DNA of 8,529 nucleotides from positions 1 through 8,529 of the forward strand of contig JAUUZB010000100.1 in the NCBI GenBank assembly GCA_030590185.1. The letters run 5' to 3'. Positions 1 to 6,071 of the stretch are shown piece after piece (position 1 is the first letter of the stretch; every line of letters starts with the position of its first letter). The notes under the pieces are model-generated. The model saw nothing but the letters and a program-made list of their open reading frames with translations, ran no database searches and was not told the origin of the DNA. The translations under genes were made by a program, and so were the position numbers. This stretch comes from Deltaproteobacteria bacterium (lineage in GTDB: Bacteria > Myxococcota > XYA12-FULL-58-9 > JAUUZB01).

Positions 1-180
1 AGCATCGGCACGGCCTCCTGGACCTCCACCAGTAGTGCCGAGGCGCAGGATCTCATCCTGCCCCTCGACGGTCGCCTCCGCCTGCTCGTTCATGGCGATG
101 CCGGCAGGGGAAACGGCCCCGCCGAGCCTGAGCTGGCCCTCGACTTCGTTCAGATCACGGTTCGTTACCGGTTGCCGTAG
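1..180 (+). CDS. C-terminal fragment of an unidentified protein (5' end outside the window)
   Basis: Reading frame 1 is open from the first base to a TAG at 178-180 and gives 59 residues. The visible tail has alternating hydrophobic and polar residues (for example LALDFVQITVRYRLP at the very end), which suggests terminal beta-strands of a beta-sandwich or similar extracytoplasmic domain. No motif identifies a family, and there is no sorting tail or membrane segment. Only 18 bases separate its stop from the ATG of the cysteine-rich surface protein, on the same strand, so the two are probably co-transcribed; a cell-surface or secreted role is a guess from that neighbour. That it is coding is supported by the open frame, the GC-rich codon use and the tight spacing to the next gene. 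Confidence 0.6.
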   Translation, partial: SIGTASWTSTSSAEAQDLILPLDGRLRLLVHGDAGRGNGPAEPELALDFVQITVRYRLP

Positions 181-198
181 AATCGCCGCGTCAGGACG

Positions 199-2004
199 AT
201 GACCGGTTCCCAACCCACCACCATCGCCGTCCCGCAGCGGCGCGACGCCCGTTGCCGCTGGCTGCTGATCGGGCTCTGGCTCTCCACCGCCGCCTGCGGC
301 CAATCGCCTTTTGAGATCAACGCCCTGACCCCGTCGACCGATCCGGTCTGCTGCGGCACCTGCTGCTTCATCGACGACAGCTGCTGGCTCGAGGGCGCAG
401 CCCACCCGGAGAACGACTGTTGGATCTGCGACCCGCAGGGGAGCGGCGGCCCCTTCGCCTGGTCCGACACCACCGGCGCCTGCGACGACCACAACGGCTG
501 CACCGACGATGACCTCTGCGCCGGCGGTATCTGCGAGGGCACCCCACGGCTCCTCGGTGACACGTGCGACGACCAGGATCCCTGCACCCATTCAGACAGC
601 TGCACCGCGGCGCCGCTCTGCCTCGGCATGCCGGTGGACTGCTCCGCGGCCTCCACCATCTGCAGCTACGGCACCTGCGATGCACAAACGGGCGCTTGCC
701 TGCCCACCCCGTACGCGGCCGGCCAGGGCTGCGCCGACTGGGGCACGGACTGCGACGGATTCAGGTGCGATGGCCAGGGTGCCTGCGGCGATCCCCAAGA
801 GCAACGCTGCGCGGTCGAGGGCCACTGCGTGGCAGAAGCCACGCCCCACCCGGAGGAGGCCTGCCTGGTCTGCGCCCCGGAGCGCTCGACCTACGGTTGG
901 AGCCCGCGAGCCGCCGGTACGCCCTGCGGCCCATCCCAGCGCTGCGACGAGACCGTGGACGGCCCCGTCCTGAGAGCCGCCACGCTCTGCGACGAGGGCG
1001 GCGCCTGCGTACGCGGCGAGGTTGGTGACTGCGGAGCCTTCGCCTATTGCGACGGGGACGGGATCCGCTGCGCCAGCCTCTGTGCCAACGACGCCGACTG
1101 CATCAGCGAGGCCCGCTGCGTCGACGGGGTGTGCCTCGGGCAACGGCTCCTCGGCGAGCCCTGCAGCGACGACGGCCAGTGCGTCTCCTTGGCCTGCATC
1201 GACGAGGTCTGCTGCACACCCGACTGCGACGCCGCCTGCCTCGGTTGCCACCATGCGCTGACCGCCGCGGCCGACGGCACCTGCGCCCCGATCCTCGCCG
1301 GGCTCGACCCCCACGATGACTGCCCCGCCGAGGCGCCGGAGAGTTGTGGTTTCAGCGGCACCTGCGCGGGGGACGGTAGCTGCGCGAACCACGGCACGGA
1401 GGCGGTCTGCGACGAGCTCATCTGCGATGGTTTCAACCAGTTGATTGCCTGGCGCTGCGATGGCTCCGGCACCTGCCTCGAGTCCGGCCCGGAGAGCTGC
1501 GCACCGGGGATCTGTCGCGACGCCGCCTGCGACCTCGACTGCGCCGGGGACCAGGACTGCGCCGCCGGCGCCCACTGCGCCTGGGAGGAGAGCGTGACCA
1601 CCGGCCAATGCAGTGACGCCAACCGCCCCCCGGTTGCCGACCTGACCGGACCCCGCGAGGGACTCGGCAACGTCCCGTTGGTCCTAGACGCCAGCGGCTC
1701 CGTCGACCCGGACGACGACCCCCTGACCTACACCTACACCCAGCTAATCGGTCCCCTGGTCGCCTTGGTCCCGGAGGGCGACACGGCGCTGGTCCTGCCG
1801 CCCGCGGTCAGCAACGCGGAGGAGGTCATCATCGAGGTGGTCGTCAATGATGGGGCGCTCGACTCGGAGCCCGCGGTGCACGTCTTCACCGTCCATCTGG
1901 TGCCGGCCGGCTGCCTGTGCAGCGGTGGTCGCGGCACGCCGCTCGTCTGGCTGCCATTGCTGGCGGTGTTGGCCCTTCGCCGGCGACGTTATCCGCGCCG
2001 ATAA
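199..2004 (+). CDS. Cysteine-rich secreted surface protein with PKD/REJ-like domain and MYXO-CTERM-like tail
   Basis: The product has 601 residues and about 65 cysteines. An Arg-rich N-terminus and hydrophobic stretch (about residues 14-32) precede Cys33 in STAAC, an export signal and imperfect lipobox (Thr at -3 instead of Leu). Residues about 51-470 are Cys-rich modules. Two copies of one type (about 51-107 and 204-250) share a pattern of Cys, Ala-x-Pro-His-Pro-Glu, Cys-x2-Cys and a Trp-containing turn. A block at about 297-410 has C-x4-D-C spacing and an EVCC-x3-C-x3-C-x2-C element. These modules are typical of large myxobacterial surface proteins and probably form many disulphides. Residues about 478-567 resemble a PKD/REJ beta-sandwich (LDASGSVDPDDDPLTYTYTQ, then VVVNDG). 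The end, GCLC at 571-574, hydrophobic 581-593 and RRRR at 594-597, matches the MYXO-CTERM sorting layout. ATG 199 is weakly preceded by AGGA at 193-196. Ligand and role are unknown. Confidence 0.88.
   Translation: MTGSQPTTIAVPQRRDARCRWLLIGLWLSTAACGQSPFEINALTPSTDPVCCGTCCFIDDSCWLEGAAHPENDCWICDPQGSGGPFAWSDTTGACDDHNGCTDDDLCAGGICEGTPRLLGDTCDDQDPCTHSDSCTAAPLCLGMPVDCSAASTICSYGTCDAQTGACLPTPYAAGQGCADWGTDCDGFRCDGQGACGDPQEQRCAVEGHCVAEATPHPEEACLVCAPERSTYGWSPRAAGTPCGPSQRCDETVDGPVLRAATLCDEGGACVRGEVGDCGAFAYCDGDGIRCASLCANDADCISEARCVDGVCLGQRLLGEPCSDDGQCVSLACIDEVCCTPDCDAACLGCHHALTAAADGTCAPILAGLDPHDDCPAEAPESCGFSGTCAGDGSCANHGTEAVCDELICDGFNQLIAWRCDGSGTCLESGPESCAPGICRDAACDLDCAGDQDCAAGAHCAWEESVTTGQCSDANRPPVADLTGPREGLGNVPLVLDASGSVDPDDDPLTYTYTQLIGPLVALVPEGDTALVLPPAVSNAEEVIIEVVVNDGALDSEPAVHVFTVHLVPAGCLCSGGRGTPLVWLPLLAVLALRRRRYPRR
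1989..2004. other. Tail-to-tail gene overlap with a symmetric stop-codon inverted repeat
   Basis: The plus-strand cysteine-rich gene ends with TAA at 2002-2004, and the minus-strand oxidoreductase ends with TAA at 1989-1991, so the two coding regions overlap by 16 bases. The overlap is itself an inverted repeat: TTATC (1989-1993), a 6-base spacer, then GATAA (2000-2004). It places one stop codon in each arm. The stem is only 5 A/T-rich pairs with no T-tract, so it is unlikely to be an efficient intrinsic terminator alone. No other terminator is visible between the converging genes. Confidence 0.7.
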
Positions 2005-3326
2005 ACCCGCGCCACGTCACGCACCAGGCCGAAGCCACTCTCCATCAGCCCGGGGTCAGGCTTGGGCTTCCAATCCACCCCGAGCTCATTCGCGACCCGG
2101 ACCGCCGACCTCACGGCATCGTTGTGGAGCCCGTAGCCGAAATAGCTGCCGCAGAAATACGTACGCCGCACGCCGTTGAGGCCAGGCAGGCGCTCCGTCG
2201 TGGCACAGCTCTCGAAGGTGAACCGCGGCGTGAAGAGAGTCGTTTCGAACTCAACCCGGTCGTCGCGGATGGGGAAGTTCGGGTGTTGGGTCGAGACGTA
2301 CTCGCAGGTGTCCGGAGCCTGGGGCTCGTGCCAGAGCGCCCCGTTGACCGACATGTTCAGCCGTCCATCACGGTTCGTGTAGAGGAACGTATAGGCCTGG
2401 GTCAGGGCTCGGGGCGGAAAGCTCGAGTGATCGCGATGGACGATGACCGGGCCAGGCTTGTAGCTCCACACGCCGAGAAGCTCCCGCTCTGCGGCGGTGG
2501 GATCCGCCAACAGCTCGAGCGCCACATCCGCAGGACAAGCCATCACTAGATGGTCAAAACGCTCACGCCGGCCGTCGGCAAAATCGATATCCACGCCGTC
2601 GGGGGACCGGGTCACCTGGCGAATGTCGGCATTGAGCTCAATCCGCTCGGCCAGCGGCGCCCGGAGCGCCTCGATGTACTGCTCCGTTCCGCCGGTCACG
2701 GCGCGGACCGAGTAGATGGCTCTCGGCGACAACACGTCGTTGTGCACCCGGAGCTTGCCCAGGAAAAACGTCGCCGGGGTCGCCAGCACCTCGTCGCAGG
2801 ACATCGATGAGAGCAGGCAGAGCGCCGAGAGCAGCATCACCCGGGTGTCGCCCGAGAGGCGCGGGATCCGGTCGATGCACTGACCCATGGTGCGGCCGGT
2901 GAGGCGGCCCCGGTTGGCCAAGCGCTGCGCCTGGTGCATGCCGACGAAGAGATTCAGAATCGAGCGTATGGTCGCCGGCTTGAGAAGCTCGTAGTGCTGG
3001 AGGCGCGAGCCCTTGAAGCTGGGCGTGAGATAGAGCCCCTTTTTCGAGTCCAGATCATGAAAGCTCATGTAGGAGTTCGGGCATAGATCGGTCTCAACGC
3101 CCAATTCATCCAACAGGCTGTAGAAATGGCTGTAGCCAGCCCTGCCGAAGGCCGCGACGGCGATGTCGAGGCTCGAGCCATCGCGGGTCTTGATGGTGTA
3201 GGCGTTCCCGCCGACCCGGGCTGTCTTCTCATAGAGCATGACATCATGGCGCTTGCGCAGCAGGTAGGCGGCCGTCAGGCCAGCGATGCCCGCACCGACG
3301 ATGGCGATCCGTCCGGGTTTGGTCAT
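1989..3326 (-). CDS. FAD-dependent oxidoreductase, COG2907-type (amine oxidase-like NAD/FAD-binding protein)
   Basis: The product has 445 residues when started at ATG 3324-3326. It opens with an ADP-binding Rossmann motif, GAGIAG at 11-16, followed by Glu33, Arg37 and Gly39-Gly40, the usual GxGxxG...E...R..GG of the flavin amine oxidase/phytoene desaturase fold. Further family marks are GGTEQYIEAL at 212-221, HLVMACPAD at 259-267 and a C-terminal FAD-contacting segment from FCGSYFGYGLHNDAVRSA at 391-408. The last resembles the YWGYGFHEDG signature of COG2907 proteins. Length fits that family. Homologues often lie beside cyclopropane-fatty-acid-synthase-like methyltransferases and are suspected of acting on membrane lipids; no such methyltransferase is visible here. 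The frame stays open upstream to 3533, but that part lies inside the decarboxylase gene, and the Rossmann motif begins right after the chosen Met. The start lies 10 bases past the upstream stop, so translation is probably coupled. Substrate unknown. Confidence 0.88.
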   Translation of the reverse strand: MTKPGRIAIVGAGIAGLTAAYLLRKRHDVMLYEKTARVGGNAYTIKTRDGSSLDIAVAAFGRAGYSHFYSLLDELGVETDLCPNSYMSFHDLDSKKGLYLTPSFKGSRLQHYELLKPATIRSILNLFVGMHQAQRLANRGRLTGRTMGQCIDRIPRLSGDTRVMLLSALCLLSSMSCDEVLATPATFFLGKLRVHNDVLSPRAIYSVRAVTGGTEQYIEALRAPLAERIELNADIRQVTRSPDGVDIDFADGRRERFDHLVMACPADVALELLADPTAAERELLGVWSYKPGPVIVHRDHSSFPPRALTQAYTFLYTNRDGRLNMSVNGALWHEPQAPDTCEYVSTQHPNFPIRDDRVEFETTLFTPRFTFESCATTERLPGLNGVRRTYFCGSYFGYGLHNDAVRSAVRVANELGVDWKPKPDPGLMESGFGLVRDVARVYRRG

Positions 3327-3336
3327 CGCGACACGG

Positions 3337-4101
3337 TCACCGTTTTTCAGGGCCGAACAACACAGCCTCACACTGCGGGGCATACAGGCAGTGCCACGAG
3401 CGGCCCAGGCGAAGCGCCGCAAAGGACTCGGCCCTTGGATGGGCTCCGGTCCGGACAAAAACATTATTGATCGCGTGTGAGGTTCCGTGCGCCGCGGTCC
3501 GCAGGCGGGTGAGCGCCCGGCTCGGGACACCATCGATGGTGGGATAGCTGTTCAGGTTGAGGGTACGGCCCGATCGCCCCTTGCCGGGGAGCTTCATGCT
3601 CTCGACCTCGAGGATCAGATCCTTGGAGTCGGGATCCCGGACCGTGCAGATGCGATGGTCGGCGGTTTCGCGGAAGGTGATCTCGGCGAGGTACTTCGGG
3701 TAGTTGAACACCCTCCGGCCACCCTCGACGGAGATCTCCGTGGTGACCGGAAGCTCCTGAATATAACCGTGGAACCGATTGAAGATGTCACTGGTGACGA
3801 GGGCCAGAGCCCCCGGGGCAACAGGTAGGCCGGGTCTCACGAGCAGCGAGAGGGCGAGCTCGTTGTAGGGACCGACATCGGTTTCGCCATACTCGATGGC
3901 ATGGATGGCCACGGCTGCCCGCCCGAGGGGCAGACGCAGGGGCCGGAGCCCCGTGCCGTCCAGCATGCCCGAGACGACCGCACGGTCCGCTGAAAACACG
4001 GCCCCCATCAAGTGCACGTTGCGGCAGAACATGGGGGCCTTGCCGGTAAACCCCCCAAAACTGATTTCCCGCTGCTCGAGTCCGTCGAATAGAGACTTCA
4101 T
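3337..4101 (-). CDS. Acetoacetate decarboxylase-like (ADC superfamily) protein
   Basis: The product has 254 residues, normal for the ADC family. The segment IEYGETDVGPYNELALSLLV (69-88) matches the conserved core strand region of acetoacetate decarboxylases and their relatives. A YPKYLAEI segment follows at 134-141, in which Lys136 is the best candidate for the Schiff-base lysine. In classical ADC the catalytic lysine is followed by a second lysine that lowers its pKa; here that position is Tyr137, so the chemistry may differ from acetoacetate decarboxylation. ADC-like proteins also include aldol-type and dehydratase enzymes that keep the Schiff-base lysine. No signal peptide is seen, so it is probably cytoplasmic. 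Its ATG overlaps the stop of the upstream dehydrogenase as ATGA (4098-4101), with a G-rich stretch about 10 bases upstream, which indicates translational coupling. The flavoprotein starts 10 bases downstream. Family is fairly sure; substrate is unknown. Confidence 0.82.
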   Translation of the reverse strand: MKSLFDGLEQREISFGGFTGKAPMFCRNVHLMGAVFSADRAVVSGMLDGTGLRPLRLPLGRAAVAIHAIEYGETDVGPYNELALSLLVRPGLPVAPGALALVTSDIFNRFHGYIQELPVTTEISVEGGRRVFNYPKYLAEITFRETADHRICTVRDPDSKDLILEVESMKLPGKGRSGRTLNLNSYPTIDGVPSRALTRLRTAAHGTSHAINNVFVRTGAHPRAESFAALRLGRSWHCLYAPQCEAVLFGPEKR

Positions 4102-4940
4102 TCGGCGATGACCCCCTTCTTGCGAAGCCGGCGGTAGAGGGCCGCGGTGAGAAGCCGGCTAGCGCCGGGCATCAGACGGTTCAGGTAGTAGAGAAAATGG
4201 GCATCGGCGTTGACCAATACCAACTCGCGTTTCTTGCGGATGGCGGTCATGACAGCCCGTGAAACGCGTTCCGGCGGCGAGCCGATGCGGTCGAGGATGC
4301 CGGACATTACATCCTTGGTGGCGCGGTCATCGGCGGCCTTCAACATCACGTTTTGGGCGATGTCGGTCTTGACGAGGGAGGGGCAGACCGCGCAGACGTG
4401 AACCCGGCCGCGGAGCTCCGTCGCCAGGGCCTGGGAGAAGCCCACCAACCCAAATTTGGCGGCCGAGTAGGCGCATGCCCCCGGCGCACCGACCAATCCC
4501 GCTAGGGAGGCGATGTTGACGATGCTGTTGCGGATCTGCGGCAAGAACGCCTTGGTGACCCGTACGCTTCCCAGGAGGTCGACCTGAACCACCCGCTCGA
4601 AGTCCTCCATGCTCATGTTCTCAAACGCGCCGGTGTAGACGACGCCGGCGCTGTTCACGAGGATGTCGATGGGCGGCGGGGGATCCCCTAGCGCGCGAAC
4701 GGCCTCGGCGACCTCCGCCGCGGAGCTGACGTCGCAGGTCAGAGAGGTCACCTCGAGGCCCGCCGGCCCGAGCAACTCGCCGCGCAGCGACTCCAACCCG
4801 GAGGTGTCGCGATCGAGCAAGATCAGGTGCCGGGTCCCCGTCGCAGCAAAATCCAGGGCCAACCTGCGCCCTATCCCCGAAGCCGCACCGGTGATGAGCA
4901 CGGTGTCAGTTCCGACTGTCACGCTCCTGGTTGTAACCAA
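4098..4940 (-). CDS. Short-chain dehydrogenase/reductase (classical SDR)
   Basis: The product has 280 residues. Classical SDR marks are in order: nucleotide-binding TGAASGIG at 17-24, CDV at 69-71, NSAG at 96-99, catalytic Ser145 in VNIAS and the YxxxK pair Tyr158/Lys162. The position usually occupied by the tetrad asparagine (VNLxG) is Asp121 in VDLLG, a substitution found in other SDRs. An acidic residue (Asp43 in LLDRD) at the end of the second strand favours NAD(H) over NADP(H). The C-terminus (about 247-271) is rich in hydrophobic and aromatic residues and may contact membrane or lipid. The listed start is TTG 4938-4940. GTG 4920-4922, six codons later, sits beside AGGAG and is an alternative. 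An ATG at 4957-4959 lies one base out of frame across a run of six T. The stop overlaps the decarboxylase ATG. It probably interconverts a hydroxyl and a keto group on the cassette's unknown substrate. Confidence 0.88.
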   Translation of the reverse strand: MVTTRSVTVGTDTVLITGAASGIGRRLALDFAATGTRHLILLDRDTSGLESLRGELLGPAGLEVTSLTCDVSSAAEVAEAVRALGDPPPPIDILVNSAGVVYTGAFENMSMEDFERVVQVDLLGSVRVTKAFLPQIRNSIVNIASLAGLVGAPGACAYSAAKFGLVGFSQALATELRGRVHVCAVCPSLVKTDIAQNVMLKAADDRATKDVMSGILDRIGSPPERVSRAVMTAIRKKRELVLVNADAHFLYYLNRLMPGASRLLTAALYRRLRKKGVIAE

Positions 4941-4973
4941 AAAACGCCGGCCTGAACATCCCCTGGGCCCGGG

Positions 4974-6071
4974 TTAACCGTCCCCGGTCTGTGCTGCCTC
5001 CTTCAACGCTTCGGCCACCGGTCCGAGCTTGGCGAAGGTCTCCTTGTCGAGCGCTTTGTCCAGCGCCGCGAGGGGCGCGACCACACCGTCGCGAACGACC
5101 GTCTCCAATGCCCCGTCCATCGTCTGCATGCCCTGGCGAATGCCGGCTTGGATTTGGCTAGCGATCATGGGCGTACGCCCATCTCTGATCGATGTTTGGA
5201 TCGCCCGATTGCCGATCAAGATTTCCTGCACGGCCACGCGGCCCCCGCCGACCTTCTTGAGCAGCTGTTGCGCGATGATGCCGGAGAGGCACTCGGCGAG
5301 CATGGTGCGCACCGCGGGCTGCTCATCTGCCGGGAAGGCGTTGATGAATCGGTCGATGGTGGCAGAGGCTGAGTTGGTGTGCACCGTACCAAACACCAGC
5401 ACCCCGGAGCTGGCCATGGTCAACGCCGCACGCATGGTCACGGCGCCGCGGAGCTCCCCGACCAACACCACATCTGGGTTCTCGCGGTTGGCGCTGCGGA
5501 TCGCCTGTTGAAAAGAAGGCACGTCGCGACCGACCTCACGGTGGGTAATCTGGCATTGGCGCGGTCGGTGAACGAACTCTACCGGATCCTCGATGGTCAG
5601 GATGTGTGCCTCGCGACTCTTGTTGATGTGGTCGATCATCGCCGCGAGGGTCGTGCTCTTGCCGCTGCCGGTAGGGCCGGTGACCAGCACCAAACCATTG
5701 AGTCGGTCGGCGATACCCCGCACGGCCTCGGGCAGGGACAACTGTTCGAGGGTCAGGATCTCGGTGGGGATCTTTCGAAAGACACCGCCGATGCCAGCGG
5801 TCTTGGCCATGTAGTTGCCCCGAAAGCGCGCCCGGTCGCCAAAGTCATAGGCGAAGTCGAGATCTCTGGACGCCTCGAAATCTTCGAGCTGTTGCGGCGA
5901 TAAGATCTCGTAGAGGATCACCTCCACCTCTGGCGCGGACAACCGCGGCTGACCAGCGAGGGGCAAGAGGTCGCCGCTAACTCGGGTCATCGGCGGGTAG
6001 CCCGGCGAGATGTGGAGATCAGAGCCGTCTTGGCTGAGCAGGGCATCAAACAGATTGTCGAGTTGGGTCAC
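4974..6071 (-). CDS. PilT-like type IV pilus retraction ATPase (GspE/PulE superfamily), divergent Walker B
   Basis: The product has 365 residues when started at GTG 6069-6071, the usual PilT length. An N-terminal PAS-like PilT domain (about 1-100; SDLHISPGYPPMTRVSGDL at 17-35) precedes the RecA-like core. Walker A is GPTGSGKST at 132-140, the Asp box is ILTIEDPVEF at 157-166 and Walker B is VVLVGELRG at 201-209. The His-box region is FGTVHT at 227-232. IQTSIRDG at 291-298 corresponds to the AIRNLIRE retraction motif, and GMQTMDGAL at 314-322 matches the usual PilT GMQTLDxAL. Unusual points: GELRD is GELRG, the ETGH turn is SSGV, and the first His-box histidine is Val224, while Walker B Glu206 and His231 remain. 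It probably forms a hexamer at the inner membrane face. GTG overlaps the stop of the longer paralogue as GTGA (6068-6071). A longer open frame to 6347 is inside that gene and is not used. Confidence 0.9.
   Translation of the reverse strand: MTQLDNLFDALLSQDGSDLHISPGYPPMTRVSGDLLPLAGQPRLSAPEVEVILYEILSPQQLEDFEASRDLDFAYDFGDRARFRGNYMAKTAGIGGVFRKIPTEILTLEQLSLPEAVRGIADRLNGLVLVTGPTGSGKSTTLAAMIDHINKSREAHILTIEDPVEFVHRPRQCQITHREVGRDVPSFQQAIRSANRENPDVVLVGELRGAVTMRAALTMASSGVLVFGTVHTNSASATIDRFINAFPADEQPAVRTMLAECLSGIIAQQLLKKVGGGRVAVQEILIGNRAIQTSIRDGRTPMIASQIQAGIRQGMQTMDGALETVVRDGVVAPLAALDKALDKETFAKLGPVAEALKEAAQTGDG

Noticed and set aside
1047..1319. Arg-rich open frames in the other plus-strand frames of the cysteine-rich gene
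   Set aside because: They are off-frame products of repetitive TGC/GAC codons with no independent start signal.
592..1608. A 338-codon minus-strand open frame inside the cysteine-rich gene
   Set aside because: It is an Ala/Gly/Val-rich translation with no motif. The plus strand encodes clear Cys-rich modules, so this is an antisense shadow.
199..1620. The dense cysteine repeats as a possible DNA repeat or CRISPR-like array
   Set aside because: The periodicity is at protein level with irregular spacing. No identical DNA repeat units with regular spacers are present.
3327..3533. A 69-codon N-terminal extension of the flavoprotein
   Set aside because: The extension lies entirely within or just after the decarboxylase gene on the same strand and is low-quality sequence. 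The Rossmann motif starts immediately after Met at 3326, as expected for the family.
4939..4960. A possible intrinsic terminator between the PilT-like gene and the SDR, based on the T-run
   Set aside because: The T-run follows the palindrome GCCGGC, which cannot form a hairpin with a loop. No adequate stem precedes the T-run, and the run lies at the SDR start itself.
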